Assembly (NCBI GenBank): GCA_019188255.1
Contig: JAETXT010000004.1
Coordinates: 434,001 to 498,000, forward strand
Direction: 5' to 3'
DNA from: Verticillium longisporum
Lineage: Eukaryota > Ascomycota > Sordariomycetes > Glomerellales > Plectosphaerellaceae
DNA: 64,000 nucleotides
Shown: piece by piece, positions 20,991 through 32,344 of the stretch
How positions within the stretch are numbered: the first letter of the stretch is position 1
Layout: every line of letters begins with the position of its first letter
Translations under genes and position numbers: made by a program
Notes under the pieces: model-generated
The model's input: only the letters and a program-made list of their open reading frames with translations
What the model was told of the DNA's origin: nothing
Databases searched by the model: none

Positions 20991-23307
20991 TCACCACGAG
21001 CCCTGATAGTTTGGTCAGCAAGCTTCTCGAAAGCAAGAGGACCTAGTACTCACGCCCGAGAGAATAGCGGTGGCGGCCTAGAGAAAGAGTACCGTTAGCA
21101 TGTTGTTCGTGTGTTTCGTCAAAGTGTGTGAACCTACCTTTTCGGCGAGTGCGTAAACAGTGCTAGACGTGTGCGAAGCAGGAAGCAGCGGAATAACACT
21201 GGCGTCGACGACGCGGAGATTCTTGACACCGTGAACGCGGAAGTTAGAGTCCACAACTCCGCCGGCGTTCTGGGGACCGACGCTGCAGGTGCCGGCATAG
21301 TGAGCAAATGTAGCAAGGTTCTGGCGGATGTACTGCTCAATGTCCGCATCAGTCGCGACGGTCGGTCCCGGGAAGACCTCGAAGGGCGAGAGAGGCGCGA
21401 TGGCGGTTGTGTTGGCAATTCTCCTCGCAAGCTTAAAGCCGTCGACCATGATGGCCAGGTCAAGAGGATTGGTCAGATAGCCAGGATCGACAGCGGGCGG
21501 TGTAAGAGGGTTATTCGACACGAGTTTCACGGAACCCCGGGAGTAGGGGTGTTGCACTCCAGAGACAACAGTGCCTTCATTCCAGAAGATCTCGAGGGGG
21601 GTCTGGGCGTCTGAGGAGAGGCCGGCCGTGAGGAGCCTGTGCTGCTTGGTGAAGCTCTGGCGGACAGAATCAGGGTAATCAGCAGGCAGAAACTGGCCGA
21701 CGGTCTGAGATTGAGCAGCTTGACGCAGCGCGGCAGGCTGGGAGCTGAAAGTCGATATGGGAAGGAACATGATAAACTCGGCATTGGCATTAGCATACGG
21801 GCCAGTGCGGTTGCTCTTGTATAAGGCCAGTGCCTCGCTTGCAAAGGTCGTGTCGGAAAGGTTGGCGCTGCTGAGAGGCGCGGTGACTGGAAAAAGTTAG
21901 TTCTGATACCGAAAGACTTGAGATTGTTGAGCTTGTTGAGATGGGACGTACTAGCATTGACAGCAACAACAAGAGGGTGGTCCTGGAGGTTGCGACCGAC
22001 GGCTGGGAGGTCAACGACAGACTTGATACCCTGAGCCGCTAGGTCCTTGGCATCGCCGATGCCTGAAAGCTGAAGAATCTGTGGCGAGAAAACCGCACCA
22101 GCAGAAACAATGACTTCCCTCCAAGCCTTGACGACCTTGGTGGTCGAAGTTTGTGTATCGATGTACTGAAGGCTGGTTAGTCTTGTGGTTGCCACTATTG
22201 GAGAAGGTCGCACAAACCTCGACTCCGACAGCCTGACCGCGCTCGACCTGGATCTTCGAACCATGGGCATATTGGATGAGCTTGAGGTTGGGCCGCTTAG
22301 CCGCAACGTCGTAGTGCGCGGTACGTCCGGAGCTTCGTGTGTTCTCCACAGGCTTCACAGAGTGCGTGGTAAAGAAACCACCAGCATTGTTGCCGCCATA
22401 TCCGTCTTTCAGAATAGGGATGCCGAGTTCTCGAGCCGCGGCCACTATGTTCTCTGATGGGTGGGTCAGTTTAATGCGAAGTATGGGCCTAGCTCAACAG
22501 GTTGGCTTACTGATGCTTGGCCACCAGAATGGGGAGTAGCTGGCGTGAACAGCACCCTGGGTGCCGCGAGACGAAGCCTCCCAGGTCGCGCCAAACTCTT
22601 GCGCTACATCAGCGTTGGGACGGGTGAAGATTTCGCTCTGCAAGTTGTCAGGACGCTGTAAGCCAAATCCAAGAGCAACCTATCAAGCTTGTTTACCTTC
22701 TTGAAGTTCTTGAAGATCTCTGTCCAGCCCCAACCACTGTTGCCGAACTCTTTCCAGCGGTCAAAATCACCAGAAGAACCCCTGACGAAGACCATCTGGT
22801 TGATCAAACTACTACCTCCGACACCGCGTCCGATCGGCAGGGCGATCGCCCTGTTGCCGGTGGCGGGGGACGGCGTGCTCGTGATATTCCAGTTATATTT
22901 GCTGTTGGCTGCATTGGCGCCGTTGCCGGGAATCGTGATGAGGTCTTCCTGGTCATCACTGCTCGGTGTTAGTTGTGTCCAGCCATGTGTCGAAATAATG
23001 GTTGTCTTACAGCTGGCCGGCTTCGAGCAACAGAACTCGGAACACTGTACACGGTATTATTAGTGGGCATGTCAAATGAAGCTTTGTCGGACCATCACTA
23101 ACATCCGTTGGCCGTCAGGCGGTTGGCCAGCGTTGTGCCGGCGACGCCGGCGCCGACAATGATGTAGTCATACGCATCCTCTTGACGGGTCGCGGGAAAT
23201 CGGCGGTGCACATCAGACGACGCTAACCCAGGGCTGAGACCAGGCTGCTCGGCTGAGGGCAGCGCTGCCACAAGGGGGACCAATGCCAGAAGAGCCGCGA
23301 TATGCAT
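20991..23307 (-). CDS. Secreted GMC-family FAD oxidoreductase (aryl-alcohol/glucose oxidase-like)
   Basis: This is an FAD-dependent oxidase or dehydrogenase acting on an alcohol outside the cell. From the ATG at 23307 there is a clear signal peptide (MHIAALLALVPLVAALPSA), then the FAD Rossmann motif DYIIVGAGVAGTTLANRLTA. Later blocks are GRGVGGSSLINQMVFVRG (GMC signature 1), EVIVSAGAVFSPQILQLSGIG (signature 2), GRNLQDHPLV, HYAGTCSVGPQNAGGVVD and LRVVDASVIPLLPASHTSSTV, with the catalytic His in ASH. At least seven introns are needed, including one at about 21896-21949 in the middle and one near 21007-21046 before the last residues. The stop is at 20991-20993. One TGTGGGG lies about 410 bp upstream. 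It could prepare an aromatic alcohol or sugar substrate for uptake; family placement is firm, substrate unknown. Confidence 0.85.
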
Positions 23308-23714
23308 GTCGAGTGGTAGTTTGATGATTGCAGATCGGTGAAGATATCAAGAAACGTCCAGAGATAAGTTAGCCAAGATACCACGCTGGTTTATGTACAG
23401 ATTCAGCATGTGAGATTGGCCCTCGCCCTACCCCTCTTTCCTGTTTCCCTGGCTCTACATGAGGCTGAGCGCAAATGACCGCGTAAGGCTTGAGCGTGTC
23501 AGAAACAGGGCCAGGAGCACGAGAGGCCATCCCCGTGCGAACTTCCCGACGCCAGTAAAGGACCCCTGGAGTGGGACGGCACGGCTCTGGCGTGAACCTT
23601 GTCGCCGGCTACGACGTCAACCACCTGATGTTCCGCACGGGGATGCTGGAAATCCATCTGAACAGGCCGAAGCGAGCCATCCCGGAGGTGTATCGAAGAG
23701 CCTATGTGGGCCAT

Positions 23715-23720
23715 GTGGGG
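23715..23720 (+). promoter_or_regulatory. GTGGGG element upstream of the GMC oxidoreductase
   Basis: A TGTGGGG copy lies about 410 bp upstream of the ATG at 23307, flanked by TGTGGGC ten bases before it and TGTGGA shortly after. It is the last element of the set on the right side of the block. Confidence 0.35.
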
Positions 23721-24654
23721 GCAGTGTGGAATCTCGTCCATCACCTCATCTGCCACGTTTTTGGTGCCTGGACTCCCTGGAGCGTCGTGCCATGCCAAGC
23801 CGATTGAGATAAATGAGTTAGATGGTGCCTTGTCCCGGCTACACAGCCTGTAAACAGCAATGTGGCCCAAACTCAAGTTGATGAAGACCCAATCAACGGC
23901 GATCGGCATTGACGACACAACCGAGGTGCCAGGGTTCAGTCCGGGGCACCAACGGAGCCTCGTTCAACTCAAAGGAGGAGGTGGGCCTGATCATCCGGTA
24001 GCTAGAGCATACATGTGCCCCATCACGCCCCGGCAGTGCGATGTGGACTGCTTGGAATTGCTTGATAAGCTCGCGTCATCCTCCTTACCCTTTAAGGCAG
24101 TTTTTACTTTCGGCATCTTGGTGGTACAACATGCAAATGCCAAGCGGTGCGTCGTCATTCTCGGCCAAAGAGTCTCTGAGTGGGCTCGGCTTCCGCTGAT
24201 GCTGTGCCGTGCTCCGGTCCGAAGTTGTACGAGAATGGGTGTAAAAACGACCAACCCCTCAGTTGACTGCAAACTGCCCATGAATGCAATCCACCCCGGT
24301 TTTTGATTGCATTTCGGCAGTGCGGAGAGCGGAACAGCCGGACCAAGCGCCTACGCGGCGCCTGAGCTTTGTAGAATACGGCTTTCTGAGGACTGTTGTG
24401 ATATGTCGACGGTCGAGAGGACATTGTTTCGAAAAGATACAGTACACGACTGATAACGAGACACCCTGCATCGAGCGGATCTTTTTAATACCTTTGGAAA
24501 TTTTGCGAATTTACCCTTGTCATCTGCAGTCAAATCTGTCTTTATCCACAGCCTATACGATCTGATGCCTCGGCAGGGCTAAATGATATTGAGCCCCCAG
24601 AGTGACTTGTTGATTGACCTCGTTATACTTGAAGCGATGAGGCATTGAAGATTC

Positions 24655-25002
24655 ATGGCCAGTGACAAATGCCATGATCTTGATTATGCTTCCGACTTGG
24701 ACTCGTGTAAGCAGAAGGAGATGGAGAAATTCAGGCAGAATCCTGTCTCGGAAGAAACGGCAACGTCTCCAGAAAGTGTCTATCAGCCAGATGTCATCGT
24801 CACACCCAGCCCACCGTTCGAACCTTGGGAGAAGCCTGAGAATGACTTTGATCTTTATCCAGGGGTTGAGTTAGGTCATGAACTGTGTGCCTTCATTGGC
24901 ATATATCCTGCTGACAGGCCGTTCAATTCATCAGCCGAGTATGAAGGCCAGCCCTGTTCGGTTCATTGGATGCACTTGGATGCACGGGGCTTGAGCGACT
25001 GA
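24655..25002 (+). CDS. Small hypothetical protein, acidic and proline-rich
   Basis: An ATG frame of 115 residues without introns, with an acidic start (DLDYASDLDSCKQ) and a Pro/Glu-rich middle (TPSPPFEPWEKPEN). It has four Cys, no signal peptide and no membrane segment. I recognise no family. It could be a lineage-specific gene or a chance frame; nothing in the flanks decides this. Confidence 0.25.
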   Translation: MASDKCHDLDYASDLDSCKQKEMEKFRQNPVSEETATSPESVYQPDVIVTPSPPFEPWEKPENDFDLYPGVELGHELCAFIGIYPADRPFNSSAEYEGQPCSVHWMHLDARGLSD

Positions 25003-25130
25003 AGGGAAATTAGCCGTTTGATTCACTCTGTCCAAGGCGCTCGCCAATAGCAACACGCAACAGACGTTGCAAGCAGAGCTATTCAATTGTTGGGCGAACT
25101 CTTCTTACTCAAGACGGGATGGCGAGGAAA

Positions 25131-25137
25131 TATAAAA
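25131..25137 (+). promoter_or_regulatory. TATA box of the secreted peptide gene
   Basis: TATAAAA lies about 128 bp before the ATG at 25259, in an AT-rich leader with CAA-rich sequence typical of fungal 5' untranslated regions. It supports this short frame as a real transcribed gene. Confidence 0.5.
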
Positions 25138-25258
25138 GACATGCCAACAAAATGTTTCAATTAATTCATTACGATCCCAACAATTCTGTTCGACAACCCC
25201 CAAGAAAACGCATTTCTATATCATTCAAGACTTCGCTTGATTCCTCATTGATCCAACC

Positions 25259-25456
25259 ATGAAGACTGCCTACCTCATTATTTCGGTCTTCTTCACTCTA
25301 TCCTTCGCCGCCCCCAACCCAGCTGCAGTCAAGGACGTTGTGGAAGATGGCCTCGAAAAACGCCAAAGTTTCGGCTGCGGCGAATGCAAGAACGGCAAAA
25401 GGTTTTGCTGGAGTTGTACCTCTGGCGGATGCAGTGACAGATACGAAAACTGCTAG
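25259..25456 (+). CDS. Small secreted cysteine-rich peptide precursor with KEX2 site
   Basis: This is a 65-residue precursor: a signal peptide (MKTAYLIISVFFTLSFAAP), a short acidic propeptide (AVKDVVEDGLE) and a Lys-Arg KEX2 cleavage site at about residues 34-35. The mature part of 30 residues begins with Gln, which could become pyroglutamate. It has six Cys spaced C-x2-C-x6-C-x2-C-x4-C-x6-C, enough for three disulfides. Such a layout is typical of fungal secreted peptides that act on hosts, competitors or the fungus itself. I do not recognise the Cys spacing as a named family. A TATA box upstream and an intronless frame support it. The role (effector, antimicrobial, signal) is undecided. Confidence 0.7.
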   Translation: MKTAYLIISVFFTLSFAAPNPAAVKDVVEDGLEKRQSFGCGECKNGKRFCWSCTSGGCSDRYENC

Positions 25457-27187
25457 ATCAGGCTATTCTATCGAAGCTTGACGTATTGAATGTAGGATAC
25501 ATCACATGGATTTCAGGTCAGGACGAAGTTAATGGCAAGAGTCGTGCAAATAACGTAGGCACTCGATGCACACTCTGAACAGTAGGACCAGTGGGCTTGA
25601 TGTCCATGTCTGTTGTGGTCGTGTCATAGAAACAGCCATGATCTTGCGTCCTGGATGCTTCAGGCAATAAAAATACTATGACTGTCAGTATTTCGAGGTG
25701 ATTCAAGCCGTTGCACAAAGTAATGACACCCCTCTCGGGGTCCTATGATGAATGAACTGTACTTGGCGAACGTTGTCACTGAGCACTCAGCCATCATCAT
25801 GTTACGGTCGAAGTCGCCTGGATACTTGCCAAGACGGATGCAACGGGCTGGCTTACGATGCTCTCATTGAAGGCAAGCATGTGACAGCCATGTCAAGGTA
25901 CTCAAACCCCCTTGGATGGCCGGAGTCTGTCGACTGGCACTGGGATGATGCGTGACAGCTAACGCGTTTGCTGATCGCTTTTGAACGCTAGCTGGTCTTT
26001 TTTGTAGTTCCATTCTTGCAATTGGAAAACTAAGCGGGTACATCACAACACGTTGAGGGCCAATGCAGCATGAAGTGGTCCCGCGGGTTCGCGACGATAT
26101 GTTGAACACCGGAACGATGTGTTTCACGGGCTGTAACAACACGGTAATTACAGGACACTGCCTCACACTCCCCGGGCGTTTCGACCATCAGATCAGGGAA
26201 GTGATTTGTCCGTACTCGAGGGCTTCGAAGCTTCTCCTTCCCAATCCGACACCATGGCGCGGTCCTATGGCTAGGTATTCGACGGCGGCATTTGCTACCA
26301 ATATAACTCAAATACATGCTCCAACGCGGCGCCACTCATGTATCAGGTTGCTCGTTGATTTCGTAGAGCTACTCGATCAGAACTCGCGCTGCGCGTGCGT
26401 CGTATGCCGAAGGCAACCAGAGTGCTGGGTAAGAATACCACCAAATGTCATCATACACGCGAGGGGCCAAGCTGACAACTGGTTAATCTTGTTCCGGCAG
26501 CAGAGCGCCTTGGGTCATTCTTGGCTGGGCCACCTGCATCACGGAGGGCTGCCAATCTGAGGCCGCCTACTTACAGGATCTTTGGACCAGCAATTGAAGA
26601 CAAATGAGGGTTGATGGTTCTGTGCTCATCGCCCGCGCGGGCTTTCCAGCGCCATACCTAGGGTGCCGATCATCCCCAGGTCTGACCGCTGGCCCCTTGG
26701 CCCCTGGTCATGACATCAAAATTGGCCGCTTGTGTGCCCGCGAAGGAATGATCGTCGTGCCGTCCGACGAATCGCCCAGCGCTGTAGGATTTACTGAACC
26801 AGATTAGGACTGCTGTGCCTCTCCGCCACGCCGAGTAAGGGCATTGATCGAGCCTCTCGTAATCCTCCGATCAGCCCTGTGGACAAGTCTGGTCGTGAGA
26901 CTTGTGATCATGACGTTGCCAGCACCCCTTGGCGAGGCGGTGTTCTCCTGCTGGTTGGGCGTGAGACATGCATTGTAATCCCAAGGGAATGCAGTGAAGG
27001 CGATGGGAGAGAGGATAAATTGGCAGCGTGCCTCGATCATCGTCGACGGACTGACAGCATCTTTACCACGAGTCGAGTTACAATAGAAATCAGCGCAACA
27101 CACGTCTTCAGTCGAAGACGAGATCTATCCTTGTTAATCTGAACCTTCATACCAACACCTAAAAGCAACATCAAGTCATCAACCACG
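25457..27187. other. Intergenic stretch without recognisable gene
   Basis: About 1.7 kb between the secreted peptide and the membrane protein. The open frames here are short, lack family motifs and show no consistent splice pattern. No repeat or RNA gene stood out. Confidence 0.4.
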
Positions 27188-27676
27188 ATGCCTGCCATTG
27201 CTCACGAGATTGCTGGCATCCTCAAGCCTCGCCAACGCTTCGGCAGCAATGACGATGATTTCGGGAACGACGTCCGCAACACGAGTCGGGCCATCAGCAC
27301 CGGTATCATCGTCGCCATCGTCCTCGGCGCTGTTGCTTTTATCGCCTTCTGCATTGGCATCTGCTGCTGCATCCACCGGAGCAGAGCCAAGAAGGCCCGT
27401 ATCAACAAGGACGTTGCCAAGTACAAGCTCCCCGACAACCGATCCAGCATTGGCACGCACCCCGGCGGTGTCGCCAACCCGAACTGGGCCGACTCGAACG
27501 CCGCGCCGCCCGGGACCGGCTATGGCAACGCGTATGGAAACAGTTACGGATATGATTACGGAAAGGATCACACGTACTCTGGCGGGTTCGGACACACGAT
27601 GAACGCGGGAGGCGATGCTGGGGCGACGGCGCACAGCGGCGGCCACAGTGGTGGCCATGGAGGTGGACACCACTGA
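27188..27676 (+). CDS. Single-pass membrane protein with Cys cluster and Gly/His-rich tail
   Basis: An intronless frame of 162 residues. After a hydrophilic N-terminus there is one strong membrane segment (ISTGIIVAIVLGAVAFIAFC, about residues 36-56) that runs straight into a Cys cluster (IGICCCIHRSRAKK), followed by basic residues, so the C-terminus is likely cytosolic and the Cys may be palmitoylated. The tail changes to Gly/Tyr repeats (YGNAYGNSYGYDYG) and ends in GGHSGGHGGGHH. I recognise no named family. Similar short fungal membrane proteins with low-complexity tails exist, but their role is unknown to me. The His-rich end could bind metal ions; that is only a guess. Confidence 0.6.
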   Translation: MPAIAHEIAGILKPRQRFGSNDDDFGNDVRNTSRAISTGIIVAIVLGAVAFIAFCIGICCCIHRSRAKKARINKDVAKYKLPDNRSSIGTHPGGVANPNWADSNAAPPGTGYGNAYGNSYGYDYGKDHTYSGGFGHTMNAGGDAGATAHSGGHSGGHGGGHH

Positions 27677-27934
27677 GGCACGTTCAATGACAGTGGCGAT
27701 GTACGATAGTTCTATGTATATCACGTATCATGACTTTATGGAAATGCGTCAACAGGATGCCAATTGAAGACACTGTGAATCTGTGAACACCACATCACGG
27801 GATAGCCCGACCACCGGTCGCCGAGGCAGGCCAACATGTCGAAAGGTTATAAATTACGTCTAAAAATGAACGCTCTCGTGATCATCATGCAAAATCCACA
27901 CCACATTCTACAGACGGAGAAAACGCCAGCCCAT

Positions 27935-30434
27935 CTACGCCTGGACAGGCGTAATGGTCGCCTCCTCATGCAAGTCCCTGCTGCTGAAGCCCGCCGAGAG
28001 GGTAATCTCGCCCTCGGGGATGAGCCACTGCTGCGCGCCAACGTCCCAGTAGCTGAGATCCCGCCTCATGAGGCCAAACTGCACCGCCTTGGTCTCGCCC
28101 GCGGCGAGCGGCACCTTTTCGAACCCGCGCAGCTGCCTGACGGGCGTGCCGGCGGGGGTGGCGCCGTCGGCGAAGCTGACGTATAGTTGCGGGATGGCGG
28201 CGCCGTCGACGTCGCCCGTGTTGGTCACCGACAGAGTGACGTTGTAGATGACGCCCCAGAGCTCGGGGTTGCCGCCGGGCAGGATGGGGACGTCGGCGGG
28301 GCGGGAGGTGATGTCGGTGGTGAGGGGCTCGGCGTGGAGGTCGGCCATTTCGAAGGTGGTGTAGCTCAGACCGAAGCCGAACTCGTAGAGGACTGAGATG
28401 TTGTGGGCGTCGAAGTAGCGGTAGTCAATCTCGAGCTTCTCCTCGAACCACGACTGCCAATCGTAGACACCCGTCGTGTTGATGGCGGTCGTCGGCGGCG
28501 CGTTGTAGTCGCTACCATTGTTGGCGATGGTGTAGGGCAGCCTGCCTGAGGGGTTGACGTCACCGTAGAGAACATCGACCAGCGAGTGGCCGGACTCTTG
28601 GCCGGGGAAGTGAGCTGCGACGATGGCCGTGACGTTAGGGTGCTTGGCGAAGGGCAGGGTGTTGACGCCGGACGAGTGGGTAATGACAATTGTGTTGTTG
28701 CAGTCCTTGGCCACGGACTCGACGACTTCATTGCCGTTCCAGTCGACATCAAGGTGCTGGCGGTCAACAGCCTCCTCGGCCCACGTCTTCAGGAATACGA
28801 GGCAGACTTCAGGGGGCGTGGGAACCCAGAGATCGGTGACGTTGGAGTTGATGATGAGGGTGTTGTTCAGCCACTGCTGAACAAGGGCGTTATCCTGCGC
28901 AGCACGCTCCTTGATGGCCTGGAGAGGCGAGACAAGGTACGTGAGCCTGCCAGTTCCCGAGCCACCACCCGCCACGAGGGTACCGTACTCGAAATCGTCC
29001 TGGTTGTAGAAGCCCTGTGTATCCTCGCCGGCATCGTTGCCGAACACGGCAATCGACTTGGGCGCCTTGAGGGGAAGAGCCTTGTTCTCGTTCTTCAGCA
29101 GCACAGTCGCCGCGGCACCATGCTTGCGGATGAGACCGGCGTGGTCAGCGCGCACGTCGCGGCTCCTCTCACCGGTCAGGTTGAACTCGCGCAGCCACGT
29201 GGACCTCGGCGAAAAGGTGTTGAGATCAGCGGTTGAAGGATCGGTGCTGGGGAAGTCGCCGTCCTGGCCGAGCCAGTAGTAGGGGGTCATAATCCTGAGA
29301 ATCATGTCATCAATGCGTGCAATATCGATGGTGCCGTTGTTCACACCGGCGGTGACGTTGCCGCCGAAGAACGAGCCGGCCTCAGGCGTCATGCCGTAGG
29401 AGCCAAGGCCACCGGGCATGTTCATGTCAAGACCGCCCTCGATGGAGGCAACACCAGAGTGAGTGGCGCCCCAGTCGGACATGACGTAGCCCTGGAAGCC
29501 GAGCTCCTCTTTCAAGAGGCCGTTGAGAGCTTTGGAGTTCTCGCAGGCGTACGAGCCGTTGAGTCGCTGGTAGGCGCACATGAAACTCGCGCAACGGGCG
29601 TGGACGGCGTTGGCGAACGGCCACATGTAGAGCTCGTGCATGGTGCGGTCGTCAATGTTGGCCGAGAGGGCCTCAAAGGTGACGTCCGTCAGGGTGCCTT
29701 TGGGGTCGTAGATCGGGTTCCTCAGAGTCTCCTGCTCATTGCCGATCCAGTGCTTGGCCGTGGCCTGGACACCGGCGTCCTGGTGGCCTTGGATGGTCTG
29801 CTCCATGCCGATACCGGTGAGGTAAGGGTCGGGAGAGAAGCCCTCCCAGTTGCGGCCCGAATAGGCAGAGCGACCGAGAGGACCGGCAACAGGAGAGAGA
29901 GCAACGTGGGCGCCCTTGGCGCGAAACTCCTTGCCCATGGCGAGGCCGCGCTCGTACATCAGCCCCTTGTCCCAACTGGCAGCGGCCGACACACCGGCCG
30001 AGAAGACGCTGGCGTAGTCGGCGACACGGATAGACAGGGGTCCATCCTGAAGGCAGAGGCCGTTGAAGCCGAGGCGAGGTATCGCGACAATGTTGCCGAC
30101 GCAGGGTCCCGGTTGACCAGTGACCATGTCAGCCTTCTCCTCAAGGGTGAGCTGATCGATGAAGTTCCAGGCCTTGGCCACGGCATCTTCCCAACCTCCA
30201 GCGCCAGTGGCATTGGCTGGACATTGTTAATTTATGTATGCTGTCATGATGGTTCCTCGACTCACGTGAAGGCAGGACAGCGGGAGAGTGTCCATAAGGA
30301 CCAAGAATGGTTGTGTTGAGAGGCTGAACATAACTGAAGGCATCTTCGCCACGACCTTGTGTGTCATACGCCTGCGCGTGAACGCCAGGCGCCAGCAAGA
30401 GGCCCGAGAAGATCAAGGCAAGAGAGGCGGCCAT
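27935..30434 (-). CDS. GH3 beta-glucosidase, secreted
   Basis: This enzyme would release glucose from cellobiose or other beta-glucosides outside the cell. From the ATG at 30434 there is a signal peptide (MAASLALIFSGLLLAPGVHA), then one intron (about 30215-30271) joins PS to PNATGAGGWEDAV. The GH3 N-domain shows KADMVTGQPGPCVGNI, LCLQDGPLSIR, KHWIGNEQE, and GYVMSDWGATHSG with the nucleophile Asp. The C-domain shows AVFGNDAG and PSGRLPYT, and a fibronectin III-like end carries NTGDVDGAAIPQLY and LRGFEKVPL. The length of about 800 residues is normal and the frame is clean. The nearby CBM1 protein also points to plant cell-wall use. Confidence in the family is very high; exact glucan preference is not. 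Confidence 0.95.
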
Positions 30435-32344
30435 GATAGAGGCTGAGGCTTTGGGTTGGTGCTGTGAGCATCTTCCTTGACTTCAGTCTACAGCGCGGGA
30501 CTTGGCCCTTATATAGGTAGGTTGACGATCTCCGTGTAGTCGACCAATGTAGCCCAAATACAGCTCCGACGAGCTCTGGGTAAGATATACGGTATGACAA
30601 ACCAGTACGATGCAGAGGCAGATCCTGGCCATGGTTTCCCCCGCCGACGTCAACACGCTACGACTCATGATAGACCGGAATCTCCCAGCAGGGCCGATAA
30701 GTCCCCAGACCGAGCATCGTCTTGTGGAGCTTGGAGGCACGCGACTGGGTACCGGCGGCGGCGGGGCGAAAGCAAGCTCGGGGGCATGATGTAGCTCCTC
30801 TGGACGAATTGGAAAGCTTGGACAGGCGGCCTACTGCTTGGAGTGAAGGCTGTTGAACGGATCTCGGCCTAGGCAGAGTACGGAGAATCTCGGAGTATCT
30901 CCACATGATCCCCAGAGACTCCAGCAAACGTTGTGCTCGATGGTTGGATCTGTGGAGGTTTTCCTCGAGCCACGCGGGGAAAACCCCGACCTTCTTGGCC
31001 GATATCCCCGCAAAACACCACCTGTCGGGCCGATGTCTTGTTGGCACTATTCATCGTCAACTCGAGTCAGGGCCACGTTCTGACCACTCCCAGGTCGTCC
31101 GGCTGTGGCCTAGAACGAGTTTGCGATGAAGACTGCCCGAGGATTACCCTGTCGTGTTGTGATTTGCTGTGAACCATCAAACGGCCTGGGATGTCTGTCA
31201 TTGGAATCGACTGTCGACAGAACTTTTAGCCGAAGGGGGATTGTCCTGTCCATGACGAGCGGCGAAGCCGACGAGAATGGGTGCCGATCCTGGCCAAGAC
31301 GGGAGATGAGCGGCCCCAACGGTCAAGGACCGTAGTGACGCCGTTTGTATCCAAGCTGGAAAAACATGTTTTTTTTTTGGTCCCCACGGGTCGCTTCATC
31401 CCAGGCCGTTCACCCATTGGAAGCACCAAGACCTGGGGTGCAGCTCAGGTGAACCCCGGAATGGACATTTGGTAGATTGCCGTGCCATTCAACCGGGCAA
31501 GCAGTGGTCTTCTGCCTTCCTTTCGAGCCGTGGAACATCCATCTCCGAAGCCCAGGTGTCCGAAGAGAGCATTGACATGTCTGGCAGGCCACTTGGCGTC
31601 GCGCGTGTGTGCTCTGCCGAGCGATAATGCCCGATGCATCCGTGGCTTGGCACGGCAGTTGTGGACACCCCAGGGATGAGGGGGAGTAAATCTCCCGCCC
31701 AAGGTGATCCGTGGCGTTCGGGGCGTACATGGTCAAGACGGCCAAGGGTCGGGCGATTGGGGACCGAGTCGACGAGACCTTGCCAAGGGCGGCCCGCCAC
31801 GTGCGGCTGGGGAGAGGGACTGGAGGCATTAGATGGGTTTCTTTAGCATTCTCTCGTGGGTATCTCTTGCATCTGAGACGAGTGTCTCAAAGGGTTTTGA
31901 TTGTACTGATTGTCGACTGTCAAGCAATAGATGACCGAAGCTATCCCCGAGATGGAGCTACAACCCCATAGCCGGTGACTGAACTGATTTAGCCGATGCA
32001 GGCTGTTTGAGACACCCCAAGTCGCTGTCGCGCTCATCTATTTGTAGCAAACTGATAGGCGAGGGAATCTTATATTCAGAGACTGTTCATCAATTATGCT
32101 TGGCGAGAGCCTCTCTTTTCTTCTTTCAGGCAACCTGGCGGTCGAAGGGGAATATTAGCATGTCCAAACGAGGGGTAGAAGGAAAAGCGTTCAGGAAGGG
32201 CTAACGTTCAGGAAGAGCTTTCATACTGTTCCCGCGTGTATAAATGAGAAGGTCGACACGCCAAGTGGGAGTTGAGGATGATTTCCAACGCAGCGACAAT
32301 TCGCCAACAAAGTTCTGATCGCACACCGAGCTCATTCGCCCATC
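30435..32344. other. Intergenic stretch between GH3 and CBM1 genes
   Basis: About 1.9 kb that serves as upstream region for both flanking genes, which point away from each other. I see one CCCCAC (31382-31387) and a short poly-T near 31370-31378, but no coding signature. Confidence 0.4.

Noticed and set aside
1..23307. Secondary-metabolite biosynthetic cluster
   Set aside because: A regulator, transporter and oxidoreductase are present, but no PKS, NRPS, terpene synthase or prenyltransferase. The enzymes are of degradative families.
29459..30319. Plus-strand frame of 286 codons over the GH3 gene
   Set aside because: It is antisense to a complete beta-glucosidase and has no independent signal.
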